Below, one piece after another: positions 10,901 through 21,813 of a stretch of DNA of 64,000 nucleotides. The position numbers and the translations under genes were made by a program. The stretch comes from Coniella vitis (taxonomy: Eukaryota; Ascomycota; Sordariomycetes; Diaporthales; Schizoparmaceae). Numbering within the stretch: position 1 is the first letter of the stretch; every line of letters starts with the position of its first letter. A model generated the notes under the pieces. That model worked only from the letters and a program-made list of their open reading frames with translations, ran no database searches and was not told the origin of the DNA. The stretch lies in the NCBI GenBank assembly GCA_011317545.1, contig WUJK01000005.1:1674001-1738000 (forward strand), in the 5' to 3' direction.

Positions 10901-12291
10901 ACAAGGCAATGGCCGAACTGGTCGTTGCCCAAATGGTCGATCTCAGAGAGCAGATTGCGAAGTCGCGTGAAGCGGACCAACTTCAAGCTAGCATGGAGAC
11001 TAAGAAGCTACAGCTGGTAGAGTACATGGACCGGTTCGGCCCGAGCTTTGCCTTTGAAGCATACAAGCTGCTGTTGGAGCGCGGTGGGCCCCAGGAAATC
11101 CTGAACTTCTCTTCGTTGGACAAGCAAGGCTTTGCAACCATGTTTCTCCGCAACGATCCTCGCCTGGGCAAAGTGTCGTGGATCAACGACGTTGAGCACG
11201 AGAACGACCTCGAAAATGCCGCCAAAACGCTTGTGGAAGTTGGAGAAAAGGAGGAGCAAGTGTGGAGCAAGAAAATTGAACTCAGCCTGGGCAAATTGAC
11301 CCTCTTGGCCGAGGGCGCCGGCGCCGAACCCGAGGAAGCATCTGCAGAGATTCGAAGCAGAACCGCCAAGAGCGACGCAGAATTGGCCCGCATCGAACAG
11401 CGCCTTGAGGTTGTCCGCATCCAGGATCAGACCTATCAGTTGTTGTGCCCTGCCTTTCAGGATGCTGTTGACGATGTGGCAGCCGTCGAGCTTGCCATGC
11501 AAACCTATGCGCCCAAGCTCCCCAAGAAGCACAGGGTCTTTCTCGAGGACCTTCAGGATGCCCTGAGCCACTTGGTCGCACACAAGGCCATGTCGGCTCT
11601 GATGCTTATCAATCTGTTGACTTTGATTCGACTGGACGAGGCTGATGGTCAGGAGAACGAGCTGTTCTACTGGGCCATTCGCGTGGCCGACTTGGCACTG
11701 CACGCGCAGGAGAAGCAACGGGCAATGCGACTGATTTGGCGGCGCTGCTATATCCGCGACGACTGGTCCAAGGTCAACCACACGGAAAACATGGACGACC
11801 AGACGGTGATGAGCGTTCTGCAGCAGACAAGGGCTTACTGCACCATGGTTGCGTGTATTCGATGGCGTATGAATGATTCTCTGGTGGAGTTGACGGGTCT
11901 GCAGAGCCGTGCTAACCATTCTGTTGCCGCAGACATGAGCACAACAGGCAAGGACCACTCTCACATTGTTACTCCGCAAGAAGCTCAGGGCGTCTTCACC
12001 AAGGTTCCCGAGGAGTGCTTCGGGTCCAAGAGCGACGAACCAGCGCTGCTGCTCAGCCGCGCCGAGGCAATGCGCTGGGAAGATGGCCTCCTCGTCAAAT
12101 TCATTGACAAAAATCAGCTGGTACGATGGGCTGGGTCTGCACTCGAGGCGGCGGACAGGAGTGTTCGCTTCAACAAGACGACGGACAGTGCTCATGGCGC
12201 GAATGGCACGCTCACTAATGGTCACAAGACGGCCAACGGTAACGCAGCGGGCAGTATTATCGGCGAAGAGGAGATGCACGATATCTCGTGA
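7901..12291 (+). CDS. NUP133: Nucleoporin Nup133
   Basis: This encodes a scaffold nucleoporin of the Y (Nup107-160/Nup84) complex, about 1,411 residues. The proposed exons are 7901-8266, 8353-8422 and 8492-12291; introns 8267-8352 and 8423-8491 have GTGAGT and GTGAGC donors, and the second has a TACTGAC branch site. Frames join as phase 0 and phase 1. Exon 1 gives a basic, low-complexity head (RSRRRQR and KPKRQR). Exon 2 gives the Nup133-type lead-in TKTSGFTVSRLQALPDRIRA, and exon 3 opens the N-terminal beta-propeller (VLDASNGYALC, then the ITFWEH blade). From about residue 650 the protein is alpha-helical, the usual C-terminal Nup133 stack. The last 40 residues are Asn/Gly-rich. The length fits filamentous-fungal Nup133. 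The identification rests on remembered family pattern; Nup155-type propellers were considered and fit less well. Confidence 0.83.
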
Positions 12292-12885
12292 TGGGATGGC
12301 CGAGGAAGAATGCGATTTCAGGGAGACAAAAAAAAAGAAGATTTGGTTGGGCAATCAAACAAGGACAAAGCAGGAACAGAGAAAGACATCAGAAAACGGC
12401 ACACCGCGAACCTAAACGTGGGATTGTGTTTGCACGCATGCTTACTCTCTCTCTCTCTCTCCCCAGGCCAGACAGGCAGGTTTGCGGGTGACTGGGGACG
12501 TCCTCGGCTCAAAAACATATAATGCGGCATCTGGGATCAAGACGGGACTTCTTTCTTCGCACTGGTTCGGAGTTGATGTGGTGGCTCATTGGAATAGTTT
12601 CTACAGGGTGATTTCGATATGGTCAAAGGGGAAGAAGAGGTGGAGGTAGAGCAAGGTACAGACAGCATCTTGGGTCCATATGCAGGAAGGGGGAGGGGGT
12701 GTTTTGTCAGCGCGGCACGATACATAAGTACAGCGCGACAGAAGGGCACTAGGAGAAGAAAAGCATAGCGAATCGCAAACAACGAGGGCAACAATCAAGA
12801 ATGGCATGCTCATAATGACAAGCGACAGACGCTTTTGACACCCTGGCTCGAGAAGTCCACGACGGTTTGACGCTTCAGACTACAC

Positions 12886-12920
<35 letters not shown>

Positions 12921-13641
12921 AGCACCGTGGTCGTCGCCATTTGTGTGAGTCGGAGCAGGGCCCGGAGTCAGGCCGAGGACAGGGGCGCTGAGGATGGGTC
13001 CGGATCGCACTGGACCCGCATGGAATGTGCAGAGGCTGATAGTATGTGAAAAACAGATGGATAGCCTCGCAAGCCGACCAAAACCCCGCATTTCCGGACC
13101 GGCAATCCTTCCCGCTGGCTGGGCATTCTCGTTGCGTTCTCGCTGCCGTGCCATGTACATGTCATGTGTATAGTATGTCTGACTCCTGCTCCCCTATGGC
13201 CATCAAGATCTTGGCACGCAGGAGCAGTCAGTCAGGTCTTTGTGATTCTCCTCTGATCTGACGCCATTGTCCTTGGGCGCCCCATCCCCGTCTCGTCTCT
13301 GGTGCCTGGCGTCTCTCATGCTACGGCTCAGTGCGCAGTGAATCGCCTCTTGTCGGTGTGACAGTATCCCGGAATCGGCCAGAACCCACTGCGGTCTGTT
13401 TGCTCGCCAACCTTTTTTTCTTTTTCTTTTTTCTTTTTTCTTTTTACCCTCGTTCTTCTTCTGGTGGTGGCTGTCTGAGTGGGCTTTTTCTTCTTTGTTT
13501 TCTTTTTCCTTTTTTTTTTTTTGGTGTCATGTGCAGCGCACATTATTGACAGCCTTGCTTCCCATGGTGTCGACGTCTGGCTTGACGATATTTTACTGCT
13601 AGTATACATAGTATCCATCCTATCGTGCACAGGAGGAGCAC
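12292..13641. other. Intergenic with simple repeats and promoter of the MFS gene
   Basis: No gene is recognised. It contains a short CT run (about 12443-12461), a GA dinucleotide run (12891-12918) and a long T-rich pyrimidine tract (about 13412-13521) before the MFS gene. One TACATAGTA copy lies at 13605-13613, only 29 bases before the MFS start, so probably inside its leader. Confidence 0.55.
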
Positions 13642-14878
13642 ATGATGAGTGGCCCCGGCCCAGGAACCCACAACGGGAACGGACCGCAGCATGGCATCAT
13701 CACCACCGCCGCCGCCGATGCCGACGCCCACGAGCAAAGACCCCTGCTGGAAGCCAACGCAGCGCATGGTCACCATGCAGGGCCGGACGACGAGATCGAT
13801 CCCGACGAGTTCGACTTGCTTCTGAACAAAACGACCTCCTTCACTGGCGGCCCCGTGCTGGCGCCCGAGCCGATCGAGACGCCCCTGCTCCGGGACGAAA
13901 GGAGGTACAGGTACAGTACCGGCTATGGCACCTCCTCGCGCGGCGTTTCTGGCAGCCGTCGGCCGTCGGCCGTGTCCAGCGCGGCGGCAGCCGTCCATGA
14001 TGAGGGCAATGAAGAGGGCGGTGAGGGCGGTGATGGCGGTGCTGCAAAGGCCGCCAGCCCGTTCCACGGCGGCATCTCCTACTCACGCTTTTGGCTCATT
14101 TTCAGCAATGTGCTGGCGCTCAACTTCGTCTGCAACTTCGACTCGACGCTCATGGCCTCGTCGCATCCCGTCATCACCTCGTATTTCAACGCCTCCAACT
14201 CGGCGTCCTGGCTCTCGACGGCCTTTTTGCTGACCTCGACGGCCTTCCAGCCCCTGTTGGGCAGTCTCTCGGACACGCTGGGCCGCAAGACGCCATACAT
14301 CTTCACCATGACCGTGTTTGCCCTCGCAACGCTGTGGTGCGCGCTCGCGCAGAGCATGCTGAGTTTTATTGCCGCGCGCGCCGTCTGTGGCCTCGGCGCC
14401 GGCGGCGTCATGACGCTGGGAAGCATCATTGTGAGCGATCTCGTGCCGATTGAGCACCGCGGTGCCTACCAGAGCTACATGAATGTCGTGTACGGCATCG
14501 GGTCGACGTTGGGAGCTGCGCTGGGCGGCTTCATGGCAGATTACCTGGGCTGGCGCTGGGAATTCGGCATCCAGGTGGCGCCGTTGCTGGTGTGCGTGGG
14601 CATCTCGATCGTGACCATTCCCCACGACCTGGGGCTTGCGCCTGCGACCGCCAGAGAGGGCCAAGGCGTGAAGGGGGCCACGTTTGTGCAAGCCATGAAG
14701 TCGTTTGACTACAAGGGCTCCATCTTGCTGACCTGCGCCATTACCTTTCTCATTCTCGGCCTGAACCTCGGCGGAAACGTGCTGCCCTGGTCACACCCTT
14801 TTGTCATTGCCTCGCTCGCCATCTTTGCCACCTTCTTCCCGCTCTTCCTCTACACGGAATCCACCATCGACTTCAGCC

Positions 14879-14923
<45 letters not shown>

Positions 14924-15732
14924 CCGAGGCCACAGCAGCAACACCAGACAAGCCACGACGCCGCCCCATCATGCCCTTGCACCTCATCCGCAGCAGCCCG
15001 CAAGCAAACATGATCTTCAGCAACGCCGTCTCCGCCTTCCTCATGAACGCCATCATCTTCAACGTGCCCCTCTTCTTCCAGGCCGTCCTGCTCACCTCGG
15101 CCACCACCTCGGGCCTCTGCCTCATGATCATCACCATTGTCTCCAGCGCCGCGGGCACCGCCACAGGGTTCCTCATCACGTGGTCCAAGCGCCTCAAGTG
15201 GCCCATGACGCTTGGCACAGCGGGGTTCTTGGTCGGCACCATCGTCCTCTCGTGCATGCAGCGCGGGTGGCCGCTGCCCGCGTACCTGCTCTGTCTGGTT
15301 CCGCACTCGCTCGGCCAAGGGTTCCAGTTCCCGGGCACGTTCATGGCGCTGCTGGCGGCCAGCGACCAGCGCGAGCAGGCGACGGCGACGAGCACGCTGA
15401 TTCTCTGGCGCAGCATGGGTATGGTGCTGGGGATCGCGGGGTCGAGCCTGGTGGTGCAAAACTCCCTGTGGGGGTACCTGGACCGCTATGTCACGGAGGA
15501 GGCGGCGCTGCGGGCGGGTTATCCGGGCGGCAGGCGGCAAGTGGTGGCCATGGTGCGCGAGAGCGTCGAGGCGGTGGGCAGGCTGGCGGGGTGCGAGGTG
15601 AGGGAGCAGGTTGTGCGGAGCTACGAGGCAGCGGTGCGGACGACGTTTTTGTGCTGTGTTGGGTTTGCGGTTGTGGGGTGTCTGTTGATTGTTCCTGTTC
15701 GGTTGCCGAGGCTTGGGGAGAGGAAGAAGTGA
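13642..15732 (+). CDS. MFS permease, probable vacuolar basic amino acid or drug transporter (DHA2/Fnx1-like)
   Basis: This is a single-exon gene for 696 residues. A roughly 140-residue hydrophilic N-terminus contains a HEQRPLL acidic-dileucine-like motif and DEFDLLLNKTTSF. Membrane segments start near residue 152. Motif A is present as GSLSDTLGRK after TM2, and motif C-like glycines occur in GIGSTLGAALGGFMADYLGWRWEF. About 14 hydrophobic segments suggest the DHA2-type fold, like vacuolar Fnx1/Vba amino acid uptake proteins and some drug exporters; substrate cannot be decided. A run of 14 AGC codons (14881-14922) makes a polyserine stretch in the central loop before DKPRRRPIMPLHL. The vacuolar location is inferred from N-terminal resemblance to Fnx-type proteins only. 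Confidence 0.82.
14881..14922 (+). repeat. AGC trinucleotide repeat coding for polyserine
   Basis: Fourteen consecutive AGC triplets lie in frame within the MFS permease, in the hydrophilic loop between two membrane segments. Such a coding microsatellite is likely length-variable between strains. Confidence 0.9.
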
Positions 15733-16564
15733 GGGTGTTTGGGGAGGGAGCGATGTTGTTGTTGGTAAAGATGGTATTTGATCGTTGAAGGAGACTGTTT
15801 ATCTTTCATGTTACAATGGATGTACGATACCTAACCATGCTGTGGCCAGCGCGATGGAATCAGTCGGGCAACATGTATATGCTCGCTACCACGACATCTA
15901 GACAGCATTTGCTACAGCCATATATCTTGGGTTTAATGAGGGCTCGCATTCCAATCTCTTGATCGGATCGAGTTTGGTGTTTGCATATATGCTGCACTAC
16001 AACCATGATATCAACTGTAGTACCGAGTCGAGCATGTCAAGGCTGTTTTGGAAACCAAAATTCCTCAAGATTCAATCTCAAAAGACAAAGTGGAGGGAGG
16101 ACCAGACAAGGGCAGCAGCAATGGCACTTGTTTTCTCTTTTTTTTTTCTTTTGTTACTTTACTAGTCTTTGCTGGCAGACAACCATTGACACGCGGATAC
16201 AATGCCATTCATCATCTTGCACAACACAATCACAGCGATTCGTCCATTCTTTGGAAAGCCACTGTCTTTGTCCGTCCTCAATCGTGCTTGAACCCGCGAA
16301 AACAAAGCGATTCTTATTTTCCCAGACCTTGCTGCCTCCAGACTTACCTTGCAACAAATATGTGTGTAAAACAAAATAATATTTAAACCACGTTAGACCC
16401 TCCTTCTCTCCTTAGCCTTCGAACCTCTCTCACACAGACAGACCATCCTCAACTCGTCACTCCTCCTCCGTCGATAAACTCGCTAACCTGCAGAGAAACC
16501 ATATCGCCTCCTTGTGCTCCAGCACCTGTGCTCGTCAAACGTAGACATCCTTTTTTTCCCCGCC
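15733..16564. other. Intergenic, no gene seen
   Basis: This holds the 3' side of the MFS gene and the pyrimidine- and C-rich leader (about 16390-16560) of the small proline-rich ORF. ORFs here are short and overlap one another in several frames. Confidence 0.55.
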
Positions 16565-16768
16565 ATGAATCCCCACAACCCCGACCGCGGTCGTCGCTCC
16601 AAAGCGCCCTCGCCTGAGCTTGGCCCTCCGCCTTCTGCTCAAGATGCCTCTCAAGATCCCTCTCAAACTGCCCCTCCTGCTGCCCCTCCTTCTCAAGACT
16701 TGTCTTCAGACTTGTTGAATCGGGAGATGAGCAAGTTGCAGGTGGAGGACCAGAAGGAGCAGTCGTAG
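16565..16768 (+). CDS. Small proline-rich hypothetical protein
   Basis: This ORF gives 67 residues from an ATG in good context (CCGCCATGAA). The upstream sequence is CT/CA-rich, as expected of a fungal leader. The protein is hydrophilic, rich in Pro, Ser, Asp and Gln, with a basic patch near residue 9 (GRRSK) and a likely helix at the C-terminus (LLNREMSKLQVEDQKEQ). There is no signal peptide, membrane segment or cysteine. I do not recognise a family. The sharp leader-to-ORF transition supports coding, but so short an ORF could be chance. Confidence 0.4.
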   Translation: MNPHNPDRGRRSKAPSPELGPPPSAQDASQDPSQTAPPAAPPSQDLSSDLLNREMSKLQVEDQKEQS

Positions 16769-17700
16769 CCCCATGCATGCATGTGTCGAAGGAGAGGGTA
16801 TGGTATGGCATTGTATTGTACTATACTGTGTAGAGTCGTATCTTCGCAGCGAGCAAGAAAGGACTCCTTACTCTCCTCACAGAATTGTGTCACGGGGAGT
16901 TTTTCATTTTCTTGTGTATGACATGAGGAAAGTTGTAGGCTTATTCATTGTCAAGCATGAAGTGGTGAAATTGGGTCCACGAAAGCGTTGGTTTATCTTT
17001 TTTTTTAGTGGGTGTTCTTCAAATAAACTCAGCTTTAAGCGTCCAGCAGTGAGTGTATCATCTGATTCTGATATCTAACCTTGCTCTCTTTTTTTGTGAC
17101 AAGTAACGTAACGTCTTGTAGAAGATGTGTGTTAGTAAGTATCATTGCGCCGAAACATGGCTGAGCTCCCGGATTGAGACCTCACTTGCACCTCATCTTC
17201 CCCGAAGCAGCCTTGAAATTCATAAAGAGTCACAACATAAAAAGCCATTGTAAGGGTAATGAATACTAGATGATCGTTTCCGTCGTAATCATGAAGTGAA
17301 GAAGTATTTTGTCGTCGTCTTGATCGATCCCCCTTATTCTTTGTTCCCCAAGTGTTTTTTTTTTTGGGGGGGGGGGTATGTGAAATTAGAAACAAAGCAT
17401 TATCACCAGCGTTGAAAAGTCATTATTGTAATCATAAGTCGTGTGTCATATTAGAAAATTCTCCCCCGTTTCTTTCCCACATCAAAACCATAAACCATCT
17501 ATCCTCTCTTCCTGCCCTCTTTCAACACCATCCCCCACATCTCAGGGTGGTGTTCTTTCCAGATTATGAAGTCTACCTACCCTAGACAGACATACAGTAG
17601 TATAAAGAAAATAGTCATGTTCTTTCTCTGATGATGAGAGAAAAGAAAAGTTTATCCCCCCTCCCTCCCAAATTCTCTTTTTTTTTTTTTTTCTTCTTAT
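16769..17700. other. Intergenic, AT-richer, no gene seen
   Basis: No gene is recognised. A short T run followed by a G run lies near 17355-17376, and a T tract near 17679-17693 immediately follows the stop of the minus-strand secreted protein gene. Confidence 0.6.
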
Positions 17701-18344
17701 CTAACACTGTCCCGCCAAGGCACACAACGCCTGCGGCGAGATCTGACCCGTGACATAGTTGACCGCCACGCCAGCGACCGCGTCCGCCGTGCTGATGCAC
17801 TGCGCGCGGGGGACCAGCGCGCCAATGGTCGCGTCGTTGCAGAGCCCCTCGAGGGCGCCGTTGACGGGGCCCTGGAGCAGGCCGGTGGCGAGCCCGAGGA
17901 GCGCGACCTGGGCTTGCGTCTGGCAGAGGATGCAGTTGACGGTGCCGCCCAGGATGGGGATGGGGAGGGGCAGGGTGACTATATTTTTTTTTTGGTGGTT
18001 TGATGTTAGCCAAAGTGTACAAGTATAAATATTTAAAAAGAGACACTCGAATTTTTCTTTTTTTTGTTTTGGTTCAAACTGCTTTTTGGGATCGGTCATG
18101 GTATGGCTAGGTCATGCGTGGGTGAAGGCCAAGGGATGAAGACAGGGGGAGAACCGCATCACATGAGGGATTGAGGTGGGAGGAGTAGTGAAGAGGAGTT
18201 TAACAACGACACCACCAAAAAGGAGATGGGGGAAAGAAGACGAAGAAAAAGAAAAAGGAAGCAATTACGTTGAGCAGCAACAGGCGTCGAAACTGCCGTC
18301 ATGGCTCCAAGCAATCCTAAAAGACGCATAACAGAGGGCGCCAT
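17701..18344 (-). CDS. Small secreted cysteine-containing protein (117 aa)
   Basis: Two exons are proposed: 18269-18344 and 17701-17978. The 290-base intron has a GTAATT donor, a GCTAAC branch site about 30 bases before the acceptor, and a TATAG acceptor; frames join at phase 1. The product has a hydrophobic signal peptide ending near VAAQ (residue 25). The mature part of about 92 residues has six cysteines, including NCILC near the start and LCALAGQC at the end, and is otherwise rich in Ala, Gly, Leu and Val. I do not recognise the family. Hydrophobins were considered, but the eight-cysteine pattern with a CC pair is absent. TATA-like elements sit about 85-130 bases upstream of the start (18437-18482). 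An internal extra exon cannot be excluded because the intron is long for this genome. Confidence 0.65.
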
Positions 18345-19707
18345 TTTTTTATTATTTTTTAATTTGGCTTTGCTATTTCCTATGCGAGGGAAAAATAAAT
18401 GAGGTTATTATCGTGGCGCTGTGTCCGCCTTGCAGCTATATAAGCGCGTGGTGTTCTGGGTAAAAGGAGTGGCTGTATAAAAGAGAGTTGTGTGTGTTGA
18501 GGAACGATGGTTACTGTAGTAGTGGGATGCCGATGAGGAAAAGGGCTTCATTTTATAGAAGCGATCATGGCACGTTTTATGCAGTTTTTGCCCTTTTCCC
18601 CAAGGGCAAAGAAAACACCACCACCCACCCCTTCATCTAGAATTGCTGATCGATTCCCAGGACGGTCGGTGTAAGCACAAAAAGCAGCGCAAGCATGATA
18701 CAAGGGCAGAAGGGGGCATGAAGAGAAGGTCTCGGAGTGATCTTTCTTTCTTTGTGCATGAAATGAAGGCCTTCATTCCAAGGTAAATCAGAACTTATGA
18801 AATCTGCGAATCAGGCCCCGAGGTTGCGAGCATCTTGGGCCGATTCTAGCCAAGAAGCGGGATGTGGCTTCGTTGTGTAGAGTCCCGTGGTGCGCGGCAA
18901 CTTTTCCCGAACGATTGGGCAATAAAAAAAATGAAGAAACGCCACATACTGATTACACAGCTATCAGGCATATAGAAAGGATCGTCCCAAGTGAGAGGGG
19001 ATTACTATGCGTTGCTCAAGAAGGGGAAATAAGACAGAACCAGATTGGAATGTTGTAAATGGATGGATGGTATATGTTCATGGGTCCTCTACAGACCTTT
19101 CTGGAGATCCGTTTTCTCTTTGATCAGCTACTATTGGTTCAAGCGGAAACTGTCCTCAGGTTTGTCTGTGATATAGAGGATCGGAGACCAGGGAGAGCCC
19201 CGGACAAGCCTTGCATGCTGGTTGTGTAGATTGCAAACCAGCTGACACCTTTCGGCCGGCTTATCTTGAGATGGATGTAGAGCCGCGAAGTGTGAGACTT
19301 TTGAGCCTTCTCATCAGCTTTTGTTATACAAACCCCCTCCCCCTTTCGGACTCTGGTTCCCCCAACTCAGAGACTGGCTTCCATTTTCTGCTTGCTGGCT
19401 CTGGTCGATTCAGGCAGGTCCCGGACGTCCAAGTCGCCCTTTGGCCTGTTTGAGGCAGCAAGACTCTTGTCGCCTTGTCGCTGCCTCGGCACGTAGAATC
19501 TGCTGTCGTTCTCAAGTCCCCGACCGACTCATGACTTCCGGGCTCATTCACGTGCTTGACAGGCCACCGAAGACCAGCCTATGTCGACTGAACGTACTGG
19601 ATTCCCGGCTCGGCAGCTTCTCTCCTTCTTCCCTCCTCCTGCTGATGCTATTAAACCACTGCAGCCCCGCAATAGTAAGAGCAGCAATCTGCGCCCACGC
19701 CCACATC
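18345..19707. other. Intergenic, no gene seen
   Basis: This holds the promoter of the 117-residue secreted protein gene (with TATAAG-like and TATAAAAG-like elements near 18437-18482) and about 1.1 kb without a recognisable gene. Short ORFs are scattered in all frames. Confidence 0.55.
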
Positions 19708-20640
19708 CTACTCCTTGGATCCTGTTGACGGTCGCTGGTCGTACCCGTGCCCGTAGCCGTGCCCGTGCCCGTGCCCGGTGGCTGCCGCATACGATGATGA
19801 CAGTGTCGTCGGCATGCTGTAGTCGAAGGAGACATATCCGTCAGACATTGGCATTGTGTCATCATGGCTGCCCACACCACTCCAGCACGGCGAGTACACA
19901 TCCGACGACGAAGAAGAAGGAGAAGAAACCCCGTAAGCACAGTAAGCGCCGCCTCCGCCTCCTCGCCCCCCACCCTGATCTGCGGCATACCCAAAGTGAC
20001 CCGCCATGGAAGTGGAAGTAGCAGTAGGAGACATCGGCATTGTTGTTGTTATTGTGGTAGTTGTTGTTGTTCTTGTTGGTGGTGGTGATGATGATGTTGC
20101 GCAATTCGCGAGTGTGTTTTCGTCCTCTTGTTCCAATAGTGCCAAATGCATTTCGTATTCTGCGAGTGCGCTCTTCACTTCGGGACTGTCTCCACTATTC
20201 GCTCTGGAGACAAAGAATGCCCAACTGTCAGTATGATATACATGCACCCTTCCTGGGGCGAACGAGATGCTACTATTCCTGCTGCTCTGACGCGGGGAAG
20301 ACCAGAACAGACCTCGATAAATGGCCCGGTGTCGTAAAACCAGGCTGCAAGTGAGCATTATGATTTCCAGGCATATGCTGGTGCTGGTGGTGTGACTTGT
20401 TCACCACAGACCGTCCGCTTCTCGACGCCTTCTTCCGGTCGGCTGGTGGCCTCCTGCTGCCCTTGGTCATCCTGTCGGGTGGTGAGTGGCCCCGTCGAAT
20501 GCTGAACCCCACAAGATGGATATGGCCTTGTTTTCGAGAGAGCGTGGTTGCAAGCAGCTCAAAACGGCTGGTCGATCGACCAAGAAATCGCAAAAGTAAC
20601 ATACAGAAATAAACCTGGGAGAATGGACATTGGGAGCCAT
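19708..20640 (-). CDS. Hypothetical low-complexity protein, exon structure uncertain
   Basis: A start at 20640 (MAPNVHSP) seems to open a short first exon. A second coding segment lies at about 20350-20480 and has a basic stretch (RRPPADRKKASRSGR). A third open segment, 19708 to about 20340, contains AIYRGLFWSSPRQSSRN and then FAPGRVHVYHTDSWAFF, followed by a helical piece (EVKSALAEYEMHLALLEQED), a Thr/Pro-rich run, and a Gly/Ser/Tyr- and His-rich tail. The upstream and downstream frames differ and more than one splice choice fits, so the joins are unsettled; a frameshift is also possible. I do not recognise the family. Residue composition of the middle block looks like real protein. Confidence 0.35.
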
Positions 20641-21813
20641 GGTGATCGCGAAACAAAAAAAAGAAGGCTACACCCCTCGTTTATGTACTGCTGGCGAACG
20701 ACACGGACGACCAAAGGATAATGCGAACAAAACAAAAACCCCCCCAAAAAAAAGAAGGGGAAAAAAGCCCTCAACCCAAAAGGCAGAGAGAGCATCCCAA
20801 GTGCTTACTCGCAGAACCGGGGACTCTCCACTGGATGAAATGGACTTGAAAGAGAACTCTCTGCAGGGCATCCATTCCATAGTAAAAGCTAGGACAAGAT
20901 ACCGCAACCAAGTCCTTTTGTCTTCTGCGGCGCTTCTGCAGTGGACTGCATGTATGGGGCGGCGGGTTCCTTGGCGGGCTGGACGGACGGGCTGGGGCCG
21001 CAGAGGTCCTGTGTAACCAATGTCATGGAAAAGGCATCAGGATGACCCAAACTGTACCCCCGATACCCGTTGCTGGGAGGCATCTGCACACTGGGGCAAC
21101 ACAAAACGGACTAAAAGAGCGTGTTACGCGCGCCCTCAGCCCGCCAATATTGGGCAATGAGACTAGCCGTTGCCGCTGGATCCCGACAAAGGCCCTTGTC
21201 ACGCTGTGCATATGCACAGAGTAGTATTGCGGTTAGCGAGATCCGGCTGAGTGGTAAAGAAAGGGGGGGGGAGGGGGAGATGGCGCCGCGCATTGCCTTC
21301 AAATCCGAGCAGCCAGCCCAAGCAGGGCCTTGCAGAAGTGGATCTTCTCCAACAGCTACTTTTGTCTCCTCGGTGACGATCTGGAGCCGCAAAGGATGGA
21401 TCCCAAGTCAACGCTTGGTCGGGGCTGCTGACGATACCCTCTCGTCTCTCTCGACAAGTGGTGAACGTGACAGAGACCACGCCGTCACACGTGCGCGATG
21501 CACACACCCTTCCTTGCCCAACGCACGAGCAACAGACAATGCAGTGGATGAGGCTGCATAGTCAGAGTGGCTTGAAGTTGCCACATGGCAGCACTCGCAG
21601 TATGATGGCTTTGACCGGCACGTAAGCTGCCACGACGAACAGTCTCTGCTGGGTACATGTGCGCGTTGCCCTGGTCAGAACCCTATTTCCTTGTGCATAA
21701 CAGCAAATGCCCTCGCCAGACACCAGAAGCGCGGCAGATTGCAGGTAGGTGTCCAACATGAGATGCATGACCTTGTGTGAGGGGGCCTGCGCGGAGTATA
21801 TATCCGTGATATA
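20641..21813. other. Intergenic, no gene seen
   Basis: About 1.2 kb between the hypothetical gene and the 3' end of the epoxide hydrolase pseudogene. It has a short run of C and A (about 20737-20766) and overlapping short ORFs in both directions without recognisable family features. Confidence 0.5.

Noticed and set aside
12891..12918. GA run as a possible regulatory site
   Set aside because: Simple dinucleotide repeats of this kind are common in this window and show no special position.
14881..14922. CRISPR-like or transposon repeat
   Set aside because: It is a pure AGC triplet run in frame within a coding region.
14791..15540. 249-codon ORF antisense to the MFS permease
   Set aside because: Its Arg/Glu/Ala-rich content mirrors the high-GC codons of the sense gene.
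17701..18344. Hydrophobin assignment for the small secreted protein
   Set aside because: Only six cysteines and no CC pairs, so the hydrophobin pattern is not met.
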